Source: Selaginella moellendorffii (taxonomy: Eukaryota > Streptophyta > Lycopodiopsida > Selaginellales > Selaginellaceae). Taken from it: a DNA stretch of 64,000 nt. The stretch lies in NCBI RefSeq assembly GCF_000143415.4, contig NW_003314349.1:720254-784253 (forward strand), written 5' to 3'. Every line of letters begins with the position of its first letter. The first letter of the stretch is position 1. Below are positions 22,309-33,101 of this stretch, piece after piece. Both the position numbers and the translations under genes were made by a program. Below the pieces are notes generated by a model that worked only from the letters and a program-made list of their open reading frames with translations, was not told the origin of the DNA and did not search any database.

Positions 22309-23570
22309 CTAGCACATTTGGCCGGGCTGGAGCTCTTGGCGACGAAGATGCCACTCCGCTAGCGGAAGAACGAGATATGGGCGCTCGCTGTCCACCGTGA
22401 AACGATCATCGTCCACCTTATGCGCGAAGAGTGTAGCACACAGCACAAGTGTGTAGTCCTTGGAGTCATTGCTAGCGGGAGCCTCGCATAACTGGGCGTG
22501 GGTGTGAACCAGAAGTAAGTCTCAGGCCTCCCGTAAGCATTAGCCCAGCTTGACTGCATTCCGTTCGCCATGATCGAAGCAACGTTCCTCGTTTCGGTCC
22601 CGTGCCACAGGAACTTCAACATTGCTGGGGCGTCAGCTGGTTCGAATTCGTCACTGATGTTACCTGGTGATCATGCTCAAGCTGAAAAGAATTCCATAAG
22701 AAACAGTGAGTTCTTACCAAGATCGGGACGATACATTCGCAACCATTCATATGCTTCCGCAAACCGGGTGTAGGGAGCGTATGTCCCGCGATTTTGCACC
22801 GTGAGGAAAGGATTCCGCTTGAGCGAGATGGGCACATCGGTGCACTCCGTGTTGTTGACCAGTTTCTGGATAAACGAGCATGACACGATGTAGGGTAGCC
22901 CTCGGAGAGGCTGCATATCCTGAGCACGATTTCAAAGCTCAAATGCAAAGATCCGGACCAGGAAAATAGCATACCAATTCAAGTGCGTCGTCGTCATCCT
23001 CAATGTCAGCTTGGTGAGCTTGGTCGTCTTGGAGATTCTGCATTAGAAAGCAGGAGATTCTGCTTTCTATCAGCAAAGCAAGCTAAAGCTGTGAACGAAC
23101 CTTTTCCTTGGACTGACGAGAGCACGCAGAAGCACAGAGGGCTACCAGAGATGATGAGGCCCAGCAACATAGACTCGCCAGTCCTTGCTATAAAACACAT
23201 ATCGCTCGGACTCATATTTTGGCAAGAACAACGCTTGTACCAATTTGCTGTGAGCTCGCGGGGCCTGGAATTTAGCACAAGAAACTTTTAACGACTTTTA
23301 AAAAGAAGATCGAGTCAAAGCATACCGGTTGCTCGAGCGCCGGGTTCTCATTTCCCTGCATGAAAGAATATTGCCAGATTTCGAGATAAGTCCTAGGAAA
23401 GAAATCTGCATTGTACCGGAAACTCCTCGAGAGGTTGCGCGGCTAGTCGTGGCTCATCGTTCTGAGGAACAGATGCACTATAGCGCTGCCGGCAAAGGGA
23501 TTATAACATCGCACCGTACCTTTGCCGAGATTTCTAGAATTTCTTCGTCTCCTCCACTGCCAGGCTCCAT
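22309..23570 (-). pseudogene. PARP-like gene, copy 2, frameshifted in the catalytic exon
   Basis: Exon order matches copy 1 (start ATG at 23570, homologous stop at 22309). Here the catalytic exon keeps the 17 codons missing from copy 1, including AYGRPETYFWFT after HGTETRNVASIMANGM, so both the His and the Tyr expected in a PARP fold are present. A 1-base loss near 22483, compared with copy 1, then shifts the frame just after SYARL and removes the last strands. The first exon differs from copy 1 by few residues. Confidence 0.6.
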
Positions 23571-23945
23571 CGCACGCTCGAAATCTTTGCATTGGCGCCA
23601 GCAGCAGAAACATTAGAAATGCTTGACATCGGAGAAAGGATCGATCGAGCGCGATCACTTGCCTGCTGGCGGTCGGAAGCAGGATTATAAGAGCGCGAGG
23701 CTCGGGCGCGCATGGATTTCGAGCTGTTGGAGGCGAAGATGCGATAACCTAGCAAGCAACGGGCTCTTCTTCCCTCTACGAGCTTAAACCTTCACAGCCT
23801 CGCCAAACAGCAAATAGAAGACGACCACGTGTCAAAATAGCATATTCTGGCATCTTTTCAAAATTTCTCCCGGCTTCTTATTTTTCTCTTTAATAGTTGC
23901 CATATATAACAAACCGAAAGCGCATTTCTTCTGCAAGCTCTTAAA

Positions 23946-24013
23946 GGGGGTGTAGTGGTTTCCAAATTTTCAATACTGAAAAGATTTCCCGGGTTCGACT
24001 TCTGGCATCCCCA
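23946..24013 (+). ncRNA. tRNA-like element, copy C
   Basis: Homologous to the elements at 11.1 and 14.2 kb. The B box is GGTTCGACTTC, with two changes from consensus, and a T-run follows at about 24025. The anticodon-like loop has changed (CAATACTG), so it is the most decayed copy. Confidence 0.45.
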
Positions 24014-24059
24014 ACCTTAAATTTTTTGCTCTATCTATACCTGGATATTCTTTGGTATG

Positions 24060-25432
24060 TTCTTCCTTCTCAACTCCTAAACTTGAGCTTGCTCCTCCCT
24101 CATGCCACTGCTCGCGTAGATCGCCTCCATCAACAAATACCCCGCCTCGTGCCTCGCCTCCACTTCAACCAGCCGATCGAAAGCAAGCCTCCCGACCGCC
24201 GCATTCTTCCACTTCTTGCAAGCGCCCAGCACCGTTCTCCAAGCAACACCACTCGCCTCGCAAGGCATGGCTTCCACCATCTCCACCGCTTCCTCCAGCT
24301 CGTTTGCGCGGCCGAGAGCGTCCACCATGCAGTGGTAGTGCTCGGCCCCGGGACGAACTCCATACTCATCTCCTTGAAGTAGCGCTTCGCTTGGTGGACA
24401 AGCCCGCCATGGCTGCACGCCGTGAGCACGCAAAGAAGTGCGATCCCATCTGGTTGCAAGCCTTCGTCTTGCATCTCGTCAAAGACCTTGAAAACCATTC
24501 GCGTGTCCCCGTCACGGCTGTGTGCTGCTATCACGGACGTCCAGGCAACCGCGTCTGGTTTCTCCAGGGACTCGAAGACCAGCTGTGCCTTCGCTGCGGC
24601 CCCGGCTTTTCCATAGCCATCGACGACGCCGTTCGCGACAACGGGATCGTCCTCGAGTCCACACCTGGAGATATCTGCCTGAATTCCCTTCAGAGGCTCC
24701 AAGGCTCCCACACTGCTGCTAGCTTTGAGAGCAGCCACGAAAGTTGGCGCGTCGGTTTTGTATCCCTGTGCTCGCATTCGATGGAAGAGTTGCAGGGAAA
24801 GCACCCCCTGACCACTTTCGGCGAGCCCGAGTATCATCACAGTCCATGACACCGCGTCGTGAAGGCGCACCTTTTGGAACACCTTCCAGGCGTCCCGGAT
24901 GCTTCCACACTTGGCGTAGAAGCTGACGAGCGCGCTGGCTAGAAAAGTGTCCGAGTCGAATTCAAAGCTGGCCGCCCGAGCGTGAATTCCCACGGCTTTC
25001 TCGAGTGCCTCCTCATCTGTCTTCCCTGCTAGACTGCTGCAAGCCTTGAGTGCCGCACAAAACGTTCAAGAGGTTGGAACGCAGCTACTGTTTGTCTCGA
25101 AGATACTCAAGGCCTCTTCTGCTTCCCCGTTTGTGACATATCCCAGGATCAAAGCGTTCCCGAGACGGGATCCTGAGGCGTCATCCCATCAAAAACTTTT
25201 CGAGCGTCGGCCAAACTCCCACACTTGACGTACATGTCCACCAATGCGTTCGCCACACTGACGTCCGTGTCGTAGCCACTCTTGAATGCTTGAGAGCAAA
25301 GCTGCGCCTGTTCCCAGCGACTCAGCCTTCACCATCCTGCCTTCAACTTCCTTGGCTTCCTTTGTTGCTCTTAATACACTGCAGGCCCTGATCGCAACAG
25401 CAAAACTGTACACATTTGGTAGAAAGTGGAAA
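24060..25432 (-). pseudogene. PPR protein pseudogene, copy C
   Basis: Same PPR gene as copies A and B, and it keeps the most upstream part (NVYSFAVAIRACSVL near 25400). The frame is broken by a loss of about 7 bases near 24366, a loss near 25015, a 1-base change near 25160 and a 2-base loss near 25293. The best continuous stretch is 24130-24993. It is joined upstream to an antisense Crinkler-like fragment at the same point as copy B. Confidence 0.85.
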
Positions 25433-25995
25433 GGGAACAATATTTAAGTTTAGAATCGAAGAAATTCTTCCCTTCAATTTCTGCATTCCTGCAAGTATGC
25501 AAGCTTTGAAGTTCCGGCTGCCACCTGGTACAAAGTTTGGACGTCTGACACATCAGCCTCATCAGATACATATAGCAGATGTATTTCAGGCCTTCCTAAG
25601 AGACAACAGTTAGCAGTTTTATTAGGTTGGTGTTGGCAACCGTGGACCTGATAGCATCATCCATTTACAGCTGATGGATGCTGAGAATAAGCTGCAGTAC
25701 TTCTTTTTATTTATTGAGAGCAAACACAGGCATACAAAATCTTTATAAAGCTCAATATAATGTACAGTAACAAAAATGGACAGCAAGCCAATTGAGAAGA
25801 AAACTTTGAGAAAAAAATATGGATGATAAAGCAATGGATGAATGAAGGTATCTATTTTCTAGTTGTGGGAGGTTAATTGTGTGCCTTTTCTGGTCTTTAT
25901 GACAGATCAAGCATTGGGTAACTTGATTTCCAAAGTCAAAAAATCTAAAAGGATGGTGGTGCTTGTGCCAAAGGTTCATCAATGTTTATATGGGT
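25433..25995 (+). pseudogene. Crinkler-like 3' exon fragment, copy 3
   Basis: Paralogous to exons 6-8 of the gene at 3.2 kb, with introns retained. In-frame stops (for example TAG near 25611) break exon 6. The last exon keeps the frame that the full gene has lost, running past the point where the full gene stops, until TAA-type stops near 25995. Confidence 0.75.
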
Positions 25996-26689
25996 AAGAG
26001 TCCAAGTTTTTTTAAAGCTCTTATTATTAGTTTTCTTTATGCTTTATTTGTATGTGTGTTTTGATCTTGTGTACAAACCTAGTAACGAGCAAGATGGCAG
26101 TTTTGATGAAGAGCCCAGCACGAAGAGGAATCGTTGGTGTTTTTAAAATGCTGTTACCATATTTAATATTAAACATAAAAGGATGTTTAAACACTATGTG
26201 AAGATTTATCCTGTGTGTTTTGTCATTATAATTCCAGCTTAGGAAAATTCTTATATAAAGCTAATCTTCAATAGTTATAATAATAATTAATTTTAGTAAT
26301 TATTGGTTAACCTATAGGGGTGGAAATACTTAGAATATTCTTAGATATTTAAGGATATTCTACCATCCAATGGTTGTTATTCATTTAGATTAATCCTTTA
26401 TTTATAATTTATAAACATTTTATTATTTTATATTAATTTTTATTAATTATTTTTGAACTTTTTTATGTTGTATAAACTTTCCTAAACACTTCCTAGTATA
26501 TTCTAGTTTATTTTACCATCTAATCATTTAATCTTGTGTTTATATTTATAAACTTCCATTTGATTAATTAGGTTAATAAATAGGAATAACACTATTATAA
26601 AACTTTGAGCTAAAAATTAAAATCTATCAACTTGCCAAATAAGCCAAATGAGCCAAATAAGCCAAATCAGCCAAATAAGCCAAATGAGC
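25996..26689. repeat. Module M1, fourth copy, ending in a 9-bp tandem repeat
   Basis: AT-rich flank paralogous to 6000-6600. It ends at 26641-26690 in about five copies of a 9-base unit close to AAGCCAAAT, which replaces the PPR part of module M2. Confidence 0.65.
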
Positions 26690-26885
26690 CTGGAAACTTT
26701 GAGAGCTCCCTTGCAATTCATGAGAAGCACTAACTTCTCTTACCAAGATTGGGATGATCCTTTCACATTGATTCATATGCAAACCAGGTGCATTTGCACT
26801 GTGAAGAAAGGATTCCTTTTGAGCAAGACATGCACATCGTGTTGTTCTGGAAAAATGAGAAAAGACACAATGTACAGATGACTCA
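26690..26885 (-). pseudogene. Degenerate PARP-like fragment (module M2, copy 4, truncated)
   Basis: Paralogous to 17510-17700. Homology to the array stops abruptly at about 26885, the right edge of the duplicated region. Confidence 0.5.
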
Positions 26886-28181
26886 GAGGACAGGAGCGAG
26901 TGGTCTGGATTGAAACCAATCCGACGGCTACCAAAATCCCACTACGCTAATATTAGTATACGGCATCGTAGCCATACACTTGACCCTCACACTATAAAAA
27001 TTATTAAATATTTATTTCAAAATTTGTATAAAGGTTATGATTGTGCCATAATTGAAATCCATTCAGTAACATAACAACCTAAATTGGGATGAAATTTCAT
27101 CTTTTTTAAATACATGTTATATATCTACTCTAGAGGTGATCTAGAGACTTTCTAAATTTAAAATGCATGGTCATTCAACCCTTTTAATCCGACTCCTATC
27201 CATCTTCTAAAATTTTAAAATGTCTATTTTATAAAAGGTTCTAAACAAATAACACTTCAAAAAGCTACTCAAAATGGTATAATATTGATAAAATAATTGA
27301 ACTAAATATAAATGACCTAAATGCTAGACAATATCCATTTCCTAAAATAACTAACAATATACCATCCTGTCCTTTATATCAGGTATGGAGGACACCACCT
27401 CTGCCGCCACCCTTCAAGCTGTAAAGCTCCTCCTCTACTTCTTGGTAAGTTGCTCTAGATTTTGAATTAAGTCAAAGTGTTCTAGTCAAACTGTTAGTTG
27501 GGAATGTAAACATTTTTTGTGCATTTATATTATACATTTAACTTTACACTTATTGGCAAATTTGACATACAAGAAATGTTATTCCCCAAATGTATTCTAT
27601 GTCACTATCCAATGTTAAATTATGTCACTTATATATAATTTTCCTCCATAAAAGAGGTGTTACATCTTATAACAACTTTGTAAGCAACCAAAGAGAACTG
27701 TAAGAGACTAATGTTTCCATTATATTTTAGCCACTTAATCACACTTTTGACTATTTAGAGAAGTCTCACTCATAACCTCCATAAGTTTTATTCCTGCATT
27801 GGGGACATGCTATCCTCTTGAATGGCATCTATGCCATTTAACCTTTGCACTTGGTCTAAGTGCTTTATGTGTTCAATCCCATAAATAACATCTAAAGGTA
27901 CCACTGACATATCGGACTGTTACACTAAATACATGTTCATTCACCCTTGTCACGTCGATAATACAAAACCATTTGCATCATAATCCCGTCTCTTAAAGAC
28001 TGGGCCATCTCTCTATGACTGGTCATCCTTTGACCACATTTTAGCACCTTTATGATGCCCAAAAATATGGGAAACACCCTTATCCAATGTCTTTTATTCC
28101 ATTCCCACTAAGTCCCTTTCTATCCACGGCCGTGCTTACCAACACTACCACCAAGTTAAGGCCCAAAGGCCCGACCACTAA
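26886..28181. other. AT-rich intergenic
   Basis: No gene is supported. One exon-like piece (ATG at 27385, 20 codons, then a GTAAGT donor at 27445) stands alone and has no recognisable partner. Confidence 0.5.
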
Positions 28182-28544
28182 GGGTGGGTTCCATGTGTCC
28201 CCCACCTGGAAATTTCTCACCTTAAAAAACAAAAACTTCCCCCTTCTAAAATTTTAAGGTTATATGTAACCCACCCTTAAAAATGCTATGTGATAATATA
28301 GTTTTTCCCAACTTAGTTAAATTCATTTTGTCTTTTTCAAGTAATAATTACTATTTTTATATGTGGCACTATTTTATTAACTTGTTCTACTGAGTTCCAG
28401 GCATTAGAAGAAATTTTCAAAGGGGACACCAAATTCCCCCTTCCCTCAAATTCCATTGCTATGTCAGTGGGGTGCATGGAACAAGGGGTTAAAAGTTTCC
28501 CCTCTTGAAAAACTTCCCTTAAAGGGACACATGGAACCCCATCC
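28182..28544. mobile_element. MITE with about 20-bp inverted ends and TAA target duplication
   Basis: The left end GGGTGGGTTCCATGTGTCCC is mirrored at the right end by GGGACACATGGAACCCCATCC. TAA flanks both ends (28179-28181 and 28545-28547). A 363-bp non-coding element with a TAA duplication fits the PIF/Harbinger (Tourist-like) class. It has no transposase frame. Confidence 0.75.
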
Positions 28545-28547
28545 TAA

Positions 28548-29084
28548 GTTCCACTAACCTTTGGGACTTCTTCACTATGTGATTGTATCCTTGGTCACTA
28601 CACCAAAAAATTACTCTTTTTTCCTTTCATAGTCTGGGACTTTGGGATGATATTTTAAAACACCATGGCTCTACACGAACCTTGTGGTACTCTCTCCACC
28701 TTCCATCCTTAAGTGCCCTAACCATATGGTTAAAGTGAGGTTTTGATGAGCTATATTAAGTATCCAAGTAAATAGTGCCACCCACATTTGGATTAGGAGC
28801 ATTGACCATTCGATCTCCTAGAAGAGCTAGAGTTAACTTTTGAACACTTCACCAAGTACCCCATTTGCTTGTCCATATTCACTCTAGCCTTGGGACTCGT
28901 CAGTGGTAATATTATCACCCAACACGTGAGTATATCCTTCCTTCATCACACTGGCATTTCCTAACTAAATTGGCTCCACTAGAACCTTCCCTCTACACTC
29001 TCCCTAATATACTTTTGGAACCCCTTGCATCCTGCCCTCTGGGAGACGATCGCTTTGGGCTTTCACCCCACATACCCTTTATTG
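28548..29084. other. Intergenic, nothing recognised
   Basis: No coding, RNA or repeat signal beyond short low-complexity runs. Confidence 0.5.
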
Positions 29085-29444
29085 GTTTTCAGACTTAAAC
29101 TTGGACTTGGATTCGGTCTCAGACTTGATCTTGGTCTTGATCTCAATCTTGGTCTCCACCTCGGGTCCATCTTGGACTCCATCTCAGGTCCATCTCAAAC
29201 TCCATCTTGGACTCCATCTCGGGTTTATCTTGGACTCCATTTTAGGTCTATTTGGGACTCCATCTTAAGTCCATCTAGGACTCCATCTTGGTCCATCTTG
29301 GACTCCATCTTGGGTCCATCTCGGACTCCATCTTAGGTCCATCTCAGAATCCATCCCAAACTCTATCTTGGACTCCATTTAGGGTTTATCTCAGGTCCAT
29401 CTCAGACTCCATCTCGAACTCCATCTCAGGTCCATCTTGGACTT
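29085..29444. repeat. Minisatellite of 11/12-bp units, left part
   Basis: Irregular tandem copies of CTTGGACTCCAT (12 bp) and CTCGGGTCCAT (11 bp). The frame-neutral Ser-Ile-Leu-Asp type open frames it creates are an artefact of the repeat. It continues at 30376 after an inserted retroelement. Confidence 0.9.
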
Positions 29445-29449
29445 AGGGT

Positions 29450-30375
29450 TGTAGTGCATGTGATCATGGGATGAGATTTGGATATACTGTCACCGTGGAT
29501 CCTTGGAACCTTGGGGGATAAATGGGGATAAAATAGCCACTAAGGGCTCTCTCATCAAGCAATTGCCCCTTTTTCAGTTGGTTTAAGGGGAGAGAGATAA
29601 GGTGCGTTACAGTTGGTATCGAAGCAAATGGCACGGGTTCGATTCCCATTAATTAGTGGCTACTTAAAAGTATAATATACCCTTGAACAAGGTATATTCC
29701 TACCTCTAAATTTGAAATCGTACATATTGGGCATCCGTATGTCCTTCCTCTTGTGTGGAGTATCCACGGACGAAGGTATCCACCGTGGGACTGCGGTACG
29801 GGTGGATGACTAGTTGCTTCACATGGAATAGCTAATCTACACAATGGAAGGATTGGTAGATTAAGTGCGGAAATGGAGGTGCTGGTTCCCCTTGGTTTAA
29901 TAGGGGTTGTTAGTCAATAGTCAATGAGTGCGGAAATGGAGGTGCTGGTTCCCCTTGGGGGATAAATAGGGATAAAATAGCCACTAAGGGGTGAGTGTAG
30001 CGCATGTGATCATGGGATGAGATTTGGATATACTGTCACCGTGGATCCTTAGAACTTTAAACCAAGGGTTGTTAGTTAATAGTCAATAAGGACATTGACA
30101 TCTCTCAAGGATGAGATTTGGATATACTGTCACCGTGGATCCTTGGAACTTTAAACCAAGGGTTGTTAGTCAATAGTCAATAAGGACATTGACATCTCTC
30201 AAGGGGGGGTGAGTGTAGCGCATATGATCATGGGATGAGATTTGGATATACTGTCACCGTGGATCCTTGGAACCTTGGGGGATAAATGGGGATAAAATAG
30301 CCACTAAGGGCTCTCTCATCAAGCAATTGCCCCTTTTCCAGTTGGCTTAAGGGGAGAGAGATAAGGTGTGCTACA
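29450..30375 (+). mobile_element. TRIM-like LTR element inserted in the minisatellite
   Basis: Two 162-bp LTRs (29450-29611 and 30214-30375) begin TGTAG and end TTACA or CTACA. After LTR 1 comes TGGTATCGAAGC (29614-29625), a two-change version of the initiator-Met tRNA primer-binding site. The flanks AGGGT (29445-29449) and GGGGT (30376-30380) form a 5-bp target duplication with one mismatch. The interior is only about 600 bp. It holds tandem copies of part of the LTR with the phrase ACATTGACATCTCTCAAGG, and encodes no protein. Confidence 0.85.
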
Positions 30376-30690
30376 GGGGTCCATCTTAAGTCTATCTCGG
30401 GTTTATCTCGGACTTCATCTTAGACTTCATCTCAGGTTTATCTCAAATTCCATCTTAAACTCCATCTCAAGTCCATCTTAGACTCCATTTAGGGTCCATC
30501 TCGAATTCCATCCCAAACTCCATCTGCGGTCCATCTTGGACTCCATCTGGAGTCCATCTCAAGTCCATCTTGTGTCCATCTTGGACTTCATCTCGAACTC
30601 CATCTGGGGTCCATCTTGGACTACATCTAGGGTCCATATCAAGTCCATCTCGGGTCCATCTTGGACTCAACCTTAGACTCCATCTTAGAC
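30376..30690. repeat. Minisatellite of 11/12-bp units, right part
   Basis: Same unit as 29085-29444. It resumes exactly at the right target duplication of the inserted TRIM. Confidence 0.9.
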
Positions 30691-30911
30691 TATTTCATGT
30701 GTTATGTGTTAGTCTTCTTGTATCCCTTTTCTAGAGACTCACTTATTGCTCGCTTTGTGCTTATTTCTCGAGCACTTTGGTGGAAGTTCCATTCCCACTC
30801 TTGGATTTTCAAGTTGAAGCTTTTAATCCAAATGTGTTATGCTTGGTTAGCTTTGCTTCAGCCACTACCACGTGGCACCTTTTCGGCTCTATTTTGGGGC
30901 TTAGGGGTTTG

Positions 30912-31433
30912 TGTCTTACAAAAATGACTTGAAAGATGATCCATAAGAGTTCAAATATAAAGGGAAAGGGTCTATGAATAATAATACACCCCTTTTTTTA
31001 ATTAGTTAAAGGTACTAGAAGATTTGGGGTTAAGTGTCTTTGGGTTTGAGTAATACTGGGCTAAGTGACCTCCTGAAAAATTCAAATTCAGGAGTTTACA
31101 TTTGATATCAAAAGAGTGTTCAGGTTGATTCTAGGTTGGCTAAAGGAATCACACTACATGTTGAGATTAATATTTAGTGGTCTAATTTGGTTTGGTTGGA
31201 TGTCCTTCCATTCATAAGGGCTTTAAAAGGAAACATGGTGGATCATAAGTAACCAAAGACAATAATTCAAAAGATGATCCATCGAAATTCAAATATAAAG
31301 AAAAAATACCCATAAACAAAAATGCACCCTTTTTTTTAATTAGTTAAGGGTTTTGGGATATTTTAAATTAAGTGTCCTTGGGTTTGAGTAATATTTTGGG
31401 TGAGCTCCCAGGAAGTTTAGGGTTTATCTTACA
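30912..31433 (+). mobile_element. Cassandra-like TRIM, plus orientation, diverged
   Basis: LTR 1 runs from about 30912 to 31100 and ends GTTTACA. A decayed primer site (TTTGATATCAAAAGAG) follows, then an interior of about 140 bp and LTR 2 from about 31243 to 31433. Both LTRs carry the 5S-like GGTTAAGTGTC-TTGGGTTTGAGTAATA stretch. The left border is blurred. Confidence 0.65.
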
Positions 31434-31844
31434 AACCTCAAAACAGTTAACAATAGTTATTATAACACAGTTCAATAAGTTGTAGATATAATGGGTTTTT
31501 AGTTGATGATACCGAATGGAAAAAATGTTTATAAAATCCTTGCTTTTTTAGAATGCCCTCACAATTAAGATAATTATTTGTATTACTTTTTTTCTTATAC
31601 ACTCTAAAAGATCTTTACTTCTTATGAGATAAATATTAAAACTTCCTCTCTAAGGATTTCATGCAAATAAATCTATTTTTTCATTATTAATATGCTTTAC
31701 ATAATATAAATATTAAAATGACAAATGCATGGCAAAACTAATCAAAACTACTATTTACTTCTACCGTCTAAAATAGTGTTGATGAAAATATTATCAACTT
31801 AACACAAATATATAAAAATGTTGAATAAAATATTCCTCTATCCA
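31434..31844. other. AT-rich, nothing recognised
   Basis: No feature is visible before the start of the helicase homology. Confidence 0.4.
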
Positions 31845-32664
31845 ATGAAGAATAGTTAAATATTTTTAATGATATCATTAATGTTATTAATCACCTAAAT
31901 GAGTATAATCAATACAGTTTTATTGATGGCCCTAGTGGTTCTAGTAAAACATTTCTTCTTAACACTCTTATAAATATTTTATAACTAAAATAAATAAATG
32001 TTATTAATATATCTTGGATAGGAATTGCAAGTATTTTATTCTATAATAGGCACAATTCACACATTACTTTTAAACTTGCTATTCTAATAAATGAAACATC
32101 AATTTCTATTATAATTATTAATAGTAAAGCAGGTAAAAGAATCAAAAGTGCTAAGACATTACTATGGGATGAAGTAAGTATAATTCATACTCATGCACTC
32201 ATTGATGTTGATTGAGTGTTGCGAGACTTAAATAATACACCATTACATTTTGGTAGCATAACTATTGTTACTAATGGTGACTTTAGATAGACACTTATAG
32301 TCATTCCATATGGATATAGGGTATAAATTGTTTCAAGTTCTGTAAAAATGAATAAATTATGAATAAATTATGGTAATTCTTTAAAAAACTATCTTTGAAA
32401 ATAAATATGCAACTTGCTAAAAGTGATAAATCATGGGGTGATTGACTTCTCCAAGTTGGAAATGATGAAATTTTTTAAAATTTACCATATTTACTTTTTA
32501 ATTCCATTTTATTAACTCATACACAACTAATTTATTCATCTATTATCAATTTTTTCTACCCTTCAATACTTGATATTTCAAACCATTATATTACAACCAA
32601 TATTACACCACTTAACGATGACACATTTCCAATTAACAACATTGTTGCTCTAGATTACAAGGTG

Positions 32665-32668
<4 letters not shown>

Positions 32669-32730
<62 letters not shown>

Positions 32731-32790
32731 CTGTTGTGTGTGTGTGTGTGTGTATGTGTATATAAATATGTGTATATGTATATGTATATA
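32669..32790. repeat. (TA)n/(TG)n microsatellite
   Basis: Alternating runs of TA and TG dinucleotides, two of each, inside the helicase pseudogene. Confidence 0.95.
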
Positions 32791-33101
32791 TATTTATGAA
32801 AGTGTTAATTTTGTTGACACTGAATATCCTAAAACCTTTTCAACAAAATTCCTAAATTCTATCACACCTTCCAGTCTCCCACCACATAAACTCTTTCATA
32901 TAAGATGCCATATTTATCTTGCTAAGGAATATGTCTCCATCCATTTCATCCTAAAAAATGCACTACCAAATGTTTTAGATTATGAAATTATGATGTGGCA
33001 ATTTAAAGAGACAAGAGTTTTTATCCCATATATCACACTAATGCCATTAAATGTAAAAATTCCATTCAAATATCCGAAAGGCAGTTTCAAATCCATTTGA
33101 G

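Noticed and set aside
27385-27444. Exon-like 20-codon piece followed by a GTAAGT donor
   Set aside because: No downstream partner exon or homology; splice-like strings occur by chance.
29025-29336. Leu/Gly- and Ser/Pro-rich open frame
   Set aside because: Translation of the minisatellite; no start context or homology.
29631-29645. GGGTTCGATTCCC, a B-box-like string
   Set aside because: Lies just after the TRIM primer site with no tRNA fold around it; probably part of the element's interior.
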